Source: Deltaproteobacteria bacterium
GTDB lineage: Bacteria; Desulfobacterota; BSN033; UBA1163
Length of the DNA: 64,000 nt
Assembly (NCBI GenBank): GCA_016875195.1
Contig: VGRY01000003.1
Coordinates: 57,860-121,859 of the forward strand
Direction: 5' to 3'
The stretch's first letter is position 1, and each line of letters starts with the position of its first letter. Positions 8,874-16,522 of the stretch are shown here, in pieces. The translations under genes were made by a program, and so were the position numbers. The notes under the pieces are model-generated. The model saw nothing but the letters and a program-made list of their open reading frames with translations, was not told the origin of the DNA and made no database searches.

Positions 8874-8954
8874 CGATGCTCGTTTGTCGAAATCGGAGGC
8901 TCGGATGATTATCGAACTTCGAGCCTCGTGCGTCTAATTTCGATACCAGCATCG
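8874..8954. repeat. Nested inverted repeat upstream of the GT2 gene
   Basis: Inner arms GAGGCTCG and CGAGCCTC (8896-8927) lie within outer arms CGATGCT...TCGAAAT and ATTTCGATACCAGCATCG. The whole can fold into a long hairpin. It is translated in the over-extended ORF, which is one reason to choose the later start. Confidence 0.6.
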
Positions 8955-9000
8955 CCACCGCCAAACGATATCCTCTTTATCCTTAATCCCTTACTTTATC

Positions 9001-9126
9001 TATAGTGAACGACTTAAATAAATTGACATCCATCATGTGTCATTGCGAACGAAGTGAAGCAATCTCATGGGATTGCCACGTCGCTTCGCTCCTCGCAATG
9101 ACTACTTTTAAAAGTCATCCACTATA
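9001..9126. repeat. MITE-like palindromic repeat
   Basis: Core inverted repeat: GTCATTGCGAACGAAGTG at 9039 pairs with GCTTCGCTCCTCGCAATGAC ending at 9102. Outside it are imperfect 15-bp terminal arms, TATAGTGAACGACTT and AAGTCATCCACTATA, matching at 12 of 15. No coding capacity. The core resembles a widely dispersed 'cattgcgagcgaagcgaagcaatc' hairpin repeat known from many bacterial genomes. It lies between the GT2 and GT39 genes. Confidence 0.7.
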
Positions 9127-9152
9127 ATATGCTCAGTGCTTGGTTATTCTCT

Positions 9153-10967
9153 TTAATCTTCCCTATTCGAAATCAAAACCATATCATCACCACCGACGTT
9201 CCGCCGGGCGATCAACTCCACTCTCGGCCTGCCTTCCATTGCCTGAAATTGGGCAAAATCCCTGAATTTGAGGAAACAAAATACCCTCTCCCCTGATTGA
9301 AGAAAGCGAATGAACTCATCCCTCTTTTCTATCTCCAGGATGGGTATAATTCCTGTGTAATAATTATAAGGTGCGGTTACAAAATCGCCATAGATGGCCA
9401 GCCTTTCTCCGGGCTGAATCCGTGAGGTGACCTCCTGTGAGATGAAGCGCGCGGATTTATAAGGGTTGATGATTGGAAAGATGACCCTCTGGGCATAAAA
9501 GACCCCACCCCCTATGATTCCAACAATAAGAAAGAAGATGGCCGCCCGATACCTGAGCCGGTAAAGAATAAACAGGGCAATGGCCCCACCGGCAAAAAGA
9601 AGAGCAATGGGAAGACTGTAAGACAGGTAGGATGGAAATTTCGTTGAAACCACCCAGGGAATACCTACCCCCAGGCCAAAAAGCAATCCCGAAAATATCC
9701 ACAGGGGAATTGAAAACCACCGGTGATGAAGGCTTTTGATAGAGCCTGATATATGATCATCCCACCATTGTCCCACCATTAGGGAGACCGCAGGAAAAAA
9801 GGGTAAAAGATAAAGTCCTCTTTTTCCTTTTGAAAAGGAAAAGAAGATAAATATCACCGCAAACCATACAAACAGGAAAAGAAACTCCCTCTTAATTCCT
9901 GTCTTTTTCCCGGAGAACCCATAGGCAATGGCCGCAGGAAGAAAAAAGATCCAGGGTAAGAAATCACCTGGAAAGTTGTAAAAATAGTAGTAAAAAGGCC
10001 GGATATGGCTTGACCCTTTTGCGAAGCGGTCAACCGTATGCAGCAGGATCGTCTCATTAAAATATTCCCTTCCCCCTTTTAGGAGAGCAGGAAGATACCA
10101 GGCAAGGACAATTAGGATGAACAGAATCATTCCCTGAATCAATTTCATCCTTTTGATGCCATTCCAATCTTTCTGAACGGCAAGATAGACCAGGACAACT
10201 AAAAGAGGAAGGATAAATCCCACAGGCCCTTTTGCAAGAGTTGCCAGCGCCATGCCAATATAGAATCCATAAATGATGAGAGATTTCTTACCCTCCTGCT
10301 TCTCTTGAAGAAAAGGGGAACCCACTATACTTTCCCTCTCCCTTTGGAGGAGAGAAGAATCCGCTCCATTCTCCTTCTCCCCTTTGGGGAGAGGGCAACC
10401 CCCCACATCCTCCCTCTCTCCTTTGGGGAGAGGGCAAGAGCCTGCCCCGTACTCGATACGGGGGTGAGGGGGAATACCTCGATACCATTCTAAAAAACAG
10501 AGTAGAGAAAGAGTGGTGAAAAACGTGAGCGTCGCATCGATATTGGCACGTGTGGAAAGATAAGCAAATTCAAGGCTTGTCACAAGGGTCAGTCCGGCAA
10601 GAAACCCCGTGCGGGGAGAATAAAGTCTTTTCCCAATAAGGAAGGTGAGAAGGACCGAAAGAGTCCCGAAAAATGCGGAGGGGAATCTCACCGAGAAAGA
10701 GCTGAATCCCTGCCACAAAAAAGATGAAAAAGCGATCAGCCAAAAAAAGAGAGGGGGTTTATCGGCATACATCTGCCCATTAAAATGCATCATAATCCAA
10801 TCTCCTCCATTGACCATCTCTCGGGCTACCTGTGCATAACGGGGTTCATCCGGATTCCAGAGGTCCCACTGCCCAAGGTTGATAAAAAAGAGGACAAAAC
10901 AGAAGACAAGAAGAAACCCCACTTGTCCTGATGGACGATGCAATAAACTTGACAATCTCTCCCTCAC
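9153..10967 (-). CDS. ArnT-like glycosyltransferase family 39 protein
   Basis: 604-residue multi-pass membrane protein of the PMT/ArnT (GT39/GT83) group, which takes a sugar from a polyprenyl-phosphate carrier and adds it to lipid A or another acceptor on the periplasmic face. The N-terminal luminal loop carries WNPDEPRYAQVAREM, with the catalytic acidic residues, and YADKPPLFFWLIA, followed by about ten to twelve hydrophobic helices and a periplasmic C-terminal domain. Residues about 166-228 (GSCPLPKGEREDVGGCPLPK and similar) are low-complexity and are encoded by an intergenic-type repeat inserted in frame in a loop between helices. Same strand as the GT2 and LAB_N genes, so the three probably form one lipid-sugar pathway. 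Confidence 0.9.
   Translation of the reverse strand: MRERLSSLLHRPSGQVGFLLVFCFVLFFINLGQWDLWNPDEPRYAQVAREMVNGGDWIMMHFNGQMYADKPPLFFWLIAFSSFLWQGFSSFSVRFPSAFFGTLSVLLTFLIGKRLYSPRTGFLAGLTLVTSLEFAYLSTRANIDATLTFFTTLSLLCFLEWYRGIPPHPRIEYGAGSCPLPKGEREDVGGCPLPKGEKENGADSSLLQRERESIVGSPFLQEKQEGKKSLIIYGFYIGMALATLAKGPVGFILPLLVVLVYLAVQKDWNGIKRMKLIQGMILFILIVLAWYLPALLKGGREYFNETILLHTVDRFAKGSSHIRPFYYYFYNFPGDFLPWIFFLPAAIAYGFSGKKTGIKREFLFLFVWFAVIFIFFSFSKGKRGLYLLPFFPAVSLMVGQWWDDHISGSIKSLHHRWFSIPLWIFSGLLFGLGVGIPWVVSTKFPSYLSYSLPIALLFAGGAIALFILYRLRYRAAIFFLIVGIIGGGVFYAQRVIFPIINPYKSARFISQEVTSRIQPGERLAIYGDFVTAPYNYYTGIIPILEIEKRDEFIRFLQSGERVFCFLKFRDFAQFQAMEGRPRVELIARRNVGGDDMVLISNRED
10308..10475. repeat. Intergenic-type repeat inserted in frame inside the ArnT-like gene
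   Basis: Three to four imperfect units of the type CTCCCCTTTGGGGAGAGGG, ending with actcgatacgggggtgaggg. The same kind of sequence occurs between genes elsewhere in this window (26879-26926). It keeps the reading frame and adds about 55-60 residues to a loop. Confidence 0.75.
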
Positions 10968-11138
10968 CTTTACCCCAGCTTTAAAAGCTAACCTATATTA
11001 ATCCAGTGACTGGATGATTTCAACTGAAGAACCGTATGGATTTGGTAAGTTTATATAGGCAGAATCCAGTAACAATTGTAAAACCAATCAGGATCAGATA
11101 ATAGCTGTCAACCGAGGGGCCGGTAACATCACAAGACT

Positions 11139-11312
11139 TCACCGTAACAAGGCGCTCAGCAACCCTATGAATCCTCCCCCTGCTATGAGTCATGTTGAAT
11201 TGCCTTTATGCATCATGGCGATATGGGTCACTGGCCCTCCAAATGTCATGATGCCGAGTTTGAGGAATAACTTAACCACCTCAGCTAATCTCTGCGACAA
11301 TGGTCGGCTCAT
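11139..11312 (-). pseudogene. chrA (chromate transporter family) remnant with a large internal deletion
   Basis: From ATG 11312, which has an AGGAGTAGGT ribosome site, the protein reads MSRPLSQRLAEVVKLFLKLG and MTFGGPVTHIAMMH, the start of a ChrA N-terminal domain. After about 36 residues it changes to KGNST, then an in-frame TGA, then LIAGGGFIGLLSALLR and a stop, which looks like the very C-terminus of ChrA (usual NSTW, here with Trp codon TGG changed to TGA). The middle several hundred codons are missing. It is a decayed gene at the end of the sulfur operon. Recognition rests on motifs only. Confidence 0.6.
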
Positions 11313-11409
11313 ACCTACTCCTATTCCTTTTTTACCTGGACACCAGCCTTGCAGGAGTGACTGAATCTGATTTTTATAGATAAACTCCAGCTTTCTTCGA
11401 AACGGTCTC

Positions 11410-12675
11410 CTATCCCTCTTTTTCTTCGGGTGGTTTGATCCTCTGAAAACTCCTGTAGAGAAGTAAGTCATAAAGGATCTTCAACGCTCCGGAAATAAAA
11501 AACGGGAAGCTGAGCAAGACCGGAGAAGCAAGGAGAGGACCTGCTATCACTGGAGACAACGACGAGCCAGTGGTACGGGCAATACCCGTTATTCCCGCGG
11601 CAGCAGACCGTTCGTCTGGATCAACGACTGCCATTGTATAGGATTGTCGGGTCGGAACGTCCATCTGAGAGATGCTGAAGCGCATGAGAAGGATCATGAT
11701 GGCAAGTGGCAGATTGGGCATCAGTGGAACAAGCATCAAGAGGAGGTTTGATGGAATATGAGTGAAGACCATGGTTCGAATCAGTCCAATCCTTGCAGCA
11801 ACCTTGGCGGCGGCTAGAGCCGAAATTCCGGCGAGAATATTTGCTCCAAAAAAGATGGCCCCGAGAAGCGCCGGTTCCACATTGAAACGAATATTGAACC
11901 AGTAGGCCATCATGCTCTGCAAGACAAACCCTCCTGCAAAAGCATCGAGAGAGAAAAGAGCAGAGAGTCTCAAGACAACACCTCACGATCGGTGAAGACC
12001 GAAAAAGGGGTTTGATGCTTCAGGAACACCGGAACGGTCAATAACCGGTGTAACCTCTACCGCTTGAGAAAGCCGTAAGAAAAGGATTGCTAATAGCAGG
12101 CCCATGGCCGCATAACCGATGACGATCGCCCGATAGCTTCCGAGAGGTTCCATTCCTATTCCCTGAAGCCCCTGCACGAGAACACCTCCTGCCAAGGAAC
12201 CGAGGGCTGTGGTGAAGGAACCGACCAGGTTGTACCAGGCAAAGATCTGTGTTCGTCTCTTATCTGGGACGATCTGCGAAAGGGCGGCTTGTTCAATCGA
12301 GAGAAATGGTCCCACCTCATAGCCACTCGGACTGATCACGCCAATGGTAGCAGCGATGAGAAGGAGAAGGAAGTCCCTGGTCAACGCAAAGAGAACCCCT
12401 GCAAAAACCATGAGAACGGCTCCCAGGATGAGCATTCGCCGTCGGCCAATCCTATCGGCTGAGGTGGTGATCCAGAGTGAAATGAGGGTATCTCCTATCA
12501 GGGTGAGGGTGAGGAGAAGGCCGATCCGCGTTTCCGTGAGGCCGGCCTGTGCGAGATAAAGCACCAGGACCACGGAAAGAAAGCCGTAGGCAAAGAGCCG
12601 AACAATCTGGGTAGTAAAAAGACTAAGACCGTCGGTTCCCAGTTCACGAAGGCTTTGAAGTTGAGATGTTATCAA
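11410..12675 (-). pseudogene. MFS transporter interrupted by one in-frame TGA
   Basis: Two ORFs in the same frame (12675-11983 and 11973-11410) are the two halves of a 12-helix MFS exporter. The first carries the loop motif DRIGRRRMLILGA and ends NPFFGLHRS. Then comes TGA (11985-11983), then GVVLRLSALFSLDAFAGGFV continues without a frame change. A TGA at this place is most simply a CGA to TGA transition. It is not at a cysteine, so selenocysteine is unlikely. Total length would be 421 codons. It follows the cysteine desulfurase gene by 78 bp and precedes the chrA remnant, so this operon end seems to be decaying, unless the base is a sequencing error. Confidence 0.8.
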
Positions 12676-12753
12676 GGATCTTTCACCTCAAAAGTAGATT
12701 GATAAATTCCGGATAGCGCTCGCTCTCACAAGAATTATCATTCCCTTGGGAGA

Positions 12754-13878
12754 TTATTTTAAGATTTTCCTTAGGTTTCCCACGACGGCTTTTAATTCTG
12801 CAAAGGTTGTTGTTCGGCCGAGGCTGAATCGGATGGCGCCCATTCCGATCTCCAGCGGGATTCCCATGGCTTTTAGAACCGGAGAGAGTTCCACGGAGCC
12901 GGAATGGCAGGCCGCACCCGTGGAGGCGGCCACCCCATTCAGTCGGACCAGAATTTCCGATCCGGCTTTTCTAATAAAGCTCACATTGAGCGTATTGGGG
13001 AGCCGATGGGCAGGATGTCCGTTAAGGACAACTTCTTCGCCGAAGTTATCCTGAAGTAGTTTCCAGAAGTGGTCTCTCAGGTTTCGTATTTTATCATCGT
13101 TGAGATATCTCTTTGCGATCTGGCAAGCTTTCCCGAATCCGACAATCAGAAGAATATTTTCCGTCCCTGCCCTTCTCCCTGATTCATGCCCTGCCCCATG
13201 GATGAACGGTTCGATAAAAGTTCCATCACGGATATATAAAGCGCCCACACCTTTGGGGGCATAGAGTTTATGCCCGGCGACGGATAATAAATCCACTCCA
13301 AGTTGATCAACTTTTGTCCCAATTTTTCCGACCGATTGGGCCGCATCGGTATGGAAAAGAATCCCGCAATTCTTTGCAATCTTTGAAATGTCTTCGATCG
13401 GTTGTATTGTCCCCACTTCATTATTGGCATGCATCACAGTGATCAGAATCGTTTTAGGAGTGATAGCCCTCAAGATGTCCTCAGGATCGACTTTTCCATA
13501 TTGGTCCACGCCGACATAAGTAATGTCAGCTCCAAGCCTTTCAAGAAAGCGGCATGGGTTGATCACAGCCGGATGTTCAATCTGGGTGGTGATAATATGG
13601 TTCCCCTTCTCCTTCAAGACAAAGAAGGCCCCTTTAATGGCGTGGTTATTGGATTCACTTCCTCCACTGGTGAAGACAATCTCACCCGAAGAGCATTCAA
13701 GGAGCTCCGCAACTTGTTGCCGTGCCTGCTCGGTGGCTCCCTTGGCAGGCGCTCCCGCCCAGTGATGGCTTGAAGGGTTGCCATAATGTCGGGAGAGAAA
13801 AGGTTTCATCGCTTCTGCCACTTCAGGGGCAATGGGAGTGCTGGCATTGAAGTCGAGGTAAATCTGATGGGGTTGCAT
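12754..13878 (-). CDS. Cysteine desulfurase (NifS/IscS family)
   Basis: PLP enzyme that takes sulfur from cysteine as an enzyme persulfide. In the 374 residues I see TSGGSESNNHAI (70-81), TDAAQSVGKI (177-186), the PLP lysine in SVAGHKLYAPKG (K204), RRAGTEN (235-241) and the catalytic cysteine in STGAACHSG (C324). The short loop around C324 fits the NifS-like group. It is 39 bp downstream of the rhodanese-DsbD gene, which makes sulfur (or selenium) delivery to rhodanese domains a reasonable inference. No scaffold (IscU/NifU) gene is in the window, so this is not a standard isc operon. Confidence 0.95.
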   Translation of the reverse strand: MQPHQIYLDFNASTPIAPEVAEAMKPFLSRHYGNPSSHHWAGAPAKGATEQARQQVAELLECSSGEIVFTSGGSESNNHAIKGAFFVLKEKGNHIITTQIEHPAVINPCRFLERLGADITYVGVDQYGKVDPEDILRAITPKTILITVMHANNEVGTIQPIEDISKIAKNCGILFHTDAAQSVGKIGTKVDQLGVDLLSVAGHKLYAPKGVGALYIRDGTFIEPFIHGAGHESGRRAGTENILLIVGFGKACQIAKRYLNDDKIRNLRDHFWKLLQDNFGEEVVLNGHPAHRLPNTLNVSFIRKAGSEILVRLNGVAASTGAACHSGSVELSPVLKAMGIPLEIGMGAIRFSLGRTTTFAELKAVVGNLRKILK

Positions 13879-13916
13879 GTTCTTATGCTCCTGACTCGGT
13901 AAAGCCAGATAAGGCC

Positions 13917-15656
13917 TTACCTTTTGATCTCCGTCATACGAAATATAAATTGGTCGGCAGGCAGGAAATCGGCCAGCCGCAGGTCTCGCCTCTCCCTGCC
14001 CTCACTGTCCAAAAACACAATTGTGGGCACACCCTTGATCTCAAACTGATCCACCAGGCGTTTATAAACTTCATTGTCTCCCCGGGTAAGATCGACTTTC
14101 ACCATCATCAGATTATTTTCCGACTCCTTCACCACTTCGGGCTGTCGGAAGGTGATGTTGTCCATCTCGCGGCAAGGGGCGCACCATTCCGCATAAAAAT
14201 CGATAATCACGGGCTTTCCCAACCTCTGAGCTTCGGCTAATATCTGATCTGAGTAGGGTTTCCAGGCCACCCCCGGACCTCGCATCATCCACGAGGTAAA
14301 AAGAAAGGTTGAGGCGAAGAGACAGACCATGAAAACAACAGTCTTCATCCATCCGAAAGCCTTGAAGTGAGCTTTTTCCTTGCTGAGCCAGCCCAGATGC
14401 AACCCTGCCGCAAGAACAATTGAGGAAAGGAGGATGATATTTAAGAACTCCGGCAAGAGGGCTTTCAAGAAATAGACGGACATGCCCACCATGACCCAAC
14501 CTAAAAGTCTACGGACCCATAGCATCCACTCTCCTGAACGGGGAAGCCTTTTCAATTGTCCCGAAAAAATCGCCAGGAAAAAGAGCGGAAGCCCCAGCCC
14601 CATGCTCAGGATGAAGAAGACTAAAAAACCTAACCAGGGGCTTCCCATGGCACTCACCCAGGTGAGTAATCCGAGAACAAAAGGTCCGATGCAGGGCGCG
14701 GCCACCAATCCGAGAGTAAGCCCCATAAAAAGGGCTCCGAAGTAACCCGTATACGATTTCGAGGCGAATTGCATCAGATTGCTCGGAAGGTGCAATTCCC
14801 AGAACCCGAAGAGGCTGCTTGCAAAAAATATTAGAATGGCTGAAATAAACAAGAGGGCGATCGGATGCTGGAGCACAGCTCCCATGAGTCCACCTGTTAA
14901 GGCCGCCATCACACCAAGTGTGGAATTCGTGGCGGCCAGACCTAACAGATAAAAGAGCCCCTGAAGAATGAGTCTCCCCTGACTCCGGGCTCCGGCCTGT
15001 CCTCCGAAATAGGACAGTGTGATAGGAATTAAAGGGTAAACACATGGAGTCAGGTTCAGTGCCATTCCCCCGGCAAAGACCCCCAGAAGGGCCCAGACGA
15101 TGCCCCATCCGTAAGGGGGGACCGGCGTCTCTGGAATGGGATTGATTTCAGCAAATTTCAGAGGAGATGTTTCTACGGGAAGACCGAGTTGTTGCCAATC
15201 CGGATAACCTTTAGGGTCACGATAAACATTTTTATAACCGAGTTTAACAGCCACCCTGGCCGCCGAGTCGCTACGAACTCAGGCTAAACCCGCTCAGTAA
15301 AAAACAATAGGCCTATCTTTATCGGGCCCCAGAAGGGTTTTTAATTCGTCTGCTTTCCACCATCTCGCCCACCAGGTCGGCTCCATCGGAAAATTGATAG
15401 CGCCCTTGATATGTCCTGCCCGGTACTCCCAATCCTGCCGCGTATCGATCAGGAGAGGTTTTTCCAGCTTGTTGTCAATATAAAGTTCCCGCAATTGCTC
15501 CGTGGTGACGACTTTGTACCCCCCTTTTTGGGCATCGATGAGCACTCCTTCCCATGTAGCCTCTTTTAGGTTTATATTCGGGCGAGTGAAACCGAGATAC
15601 CCGAAAGCAATGCCGATGGATACAAGGGCTAAAATCAATCTTTTTAGGATTTTCAT
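13917..15656 (-). CDS. Rhodanese-DsbD fusion; candidate selenoprotein with two in-frame UGA codons
   Basis: The ORF track splits this into 15656-15294 and 15254-13917, but the two are in one frame, separated only by TGA at 15296-15294 and 15281-15279. Read through, it is 579 residues. It has an N-terminal membrane anchor (about 5-25), a rhodanese domain (about 45-160), a DsbD/CcdA membrane domain (about 180-455) with its conserved pair LTPCVYPL (C205) and APCIGPF (C322), and a thioredoxin domain with EWCAPCREMD (491-495). Both UGAs fall at the rhodanese active-site cysteine positions, VFY-U-AGLA-U-VRSDSAARVAVKLGY. The neighbouring ArsR-rhodanese has YCRGPYCV at the same place. Hairpins follow each UGA. 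I infer U121 and U126. Alternative: two nonsense changes or sequence errors. ATG 15656 has AGAGGGAAC upstream. Confidence 0.8.
15248..15284 (-). promoter_or_regulatory. Candidate bacterial SECIS hairpins after the two UGA codons
   Basis: In the mRNA sense, hairpin 1 is GCC-(U)-GAGU / ACUC-GGC with a bulged U and an 8-base loop starting 18 nt after the first UGA. Hairpin 2 is CGGCCA-GGG-UGGCUG, with a G-rich loop starting 23 nt after the second UGA. Both distances fall in the range usual for bacterial SECIS elements, and hairpin 2 has a loop G as expected. Found by eye; no folding energy was computed. Confidence 0.45.
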
Positions 15657-15701
15657 GTAGATGTTCCCTCTTGTGGTCTAATCGCTGAAGCACAATGATT
15701 A

Positions 15702-16373
15702 TTATTTTCCGCTAACCACTGAGAACCCCCGGGCACGCCAATCCTGCACTCCATCCTCCATCCGGAATGCCTGGAACCCCTTTTCACGCAGGATTTCAAC
15801 TGCCTGTATTGCAAGAACGCAGTAAGGTCCTCTACAATAGGCCACGATTTCCTGATCCTTCGGCAGTTCAGAAAGTTTCTGCTCTAATTCCTCCAAAGGA
15901 ATGGAGACGGCTCCAGGGATATGCCCGGCTAAAAACTCTTCCACCGGCCGAACATCCAGCACAACCACCCTCCCTTCTTTTACCCTCTCTACTAGTGATC
16001 CCCGATCTACTGGTTCCAATCCCTCTTTCCCTTCGAGAAACCGACGTTTAATTTGTTCCACTTCTGCCAACTCTCTCTCTGCAAGGACACGCATTGCAAG
16101 AACAAAATCACAGACTGCTTGATCTGTGAGTCGGTAGGTTACAAACTGACCGCTTTTAGCTGATTCAACGAGCCGAGCACCACGTAGAACTTGTAAATGT
16201 TGAGAGGCGTTTGCCAGAGATATTCCAGCCTCCTTAGCTAATATTTCGACTGTCCGTTCCCCCTGACAAAGCAAATCGAGAAGCTCAAGCCTCTTAGGGC
16301 TTGAAACTGCTTTTCCAATTCGGGCAAACTGTTCGTAAATAGCATCTTTGAAAAGTCGGCTCGATTTTTCCAT
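15702..16373 (-). CDS. ArsR-type regulator fused to a rhodanese domain
   Basis: 223-residue one-component regulator. Residues about 10-95 form an ArsR winged helix (AVSSPKRLELLDLL, then AKEAGISLANASQHLQVLRG). Residues about 115-220 form a rhodanese domain (VVVLDVRPVEEFLAGHIPGA) with the active loop VAYCRGPYCVLA. The two cysteines, spaced C-x4-C, could form a persulfide or polysulfide link, so sensing of sulfane sulfur is likely (inference from SqrR/BigR-like logic). It is first in the minus-strand operon before the rhodanese-DsbD and cysteine desulfurase genes, with a promoter and an inverted-repeat operator directly upstream, consistent with autoregulation. Confidence 0.93.
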   Translation of the reverse strand: MEKSSRLFKDAIYEQFARIGKAVSSPKRLELLDLLCQGERTVEILAKEAGISLANASQHLQVLRGARLVESAKSGQFVTYRLTDQAVCDFVLAMRVLAERELAEVEQIKRRFLEGKEGLEPVDRGSLVERVKEGRVVVLDVRPVEEFLAGHIPGAVSIPLEELEQKLSELPKDQEIVAYCRGPYCVLAIQAVEILREKGFQAFRMEDGVQDWRARGFSVVSGK

Positions 16374-16387
16374 ATTTTAGCCCTTTC

Positions 16388-16436
16388 TTAATTTAATGAT
16401 TAATTGAATACTATAATTTTATGATTATTATGTCAA
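16388..16436 (-). promoter_or_regulatory. Promoter and ArsR-type operator of the sulfur operon
   Basis: On the minus strand TTGACA (16431-16436), 17 bp, TAGTAT (16408-16413). Directly downstream is an imperfect inverted repeat, TTAATTTAAT-G-ATTAATTGAA (16388-16408, 8 of 10 positions symmetric), the size and AT-rich character of ArsR family operators. It would cover the transcription start, so repression by the ArsR-rhodanese protein is expected. Confidence 0.6.
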
Positions 16437-16522
16437 GTGAAATCTTACTTTTAAATCATCTATAGAAACACAATAAAAAAATTCGCCAGAATCACTATGT
16501 TTTTACTGGGTTATATTATTTC

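Noticed and set aside
8800-8964. N-terminal 55-residue extension of the GT2 protein
   Set aside because: Encoded by a nested hairpin repeat; the GT2 fold begins right after ATG 8799.
10308-10475. CRISPR-like array (repeats CTCCCCTTTGGGGAGAGGG with short spacers)
   Set aside because: Spacers are too short and irregular, units are imperfect, no cas genes, and the stretch is in frame within a coding gene.
11190-11471. 93-aa ORF as an independent new gene
   Set aside because: Only its last 40 residues are meaningful (ChrA start at 11312); the first part is intergenic read-through.
11983-11985. TGA in the MFS gene as a selenocysteine codon
   Set aside because: The position is not a cysteine in the MFS fold, no hairpin was apparent after it, and a CGA to TGA change explains it.
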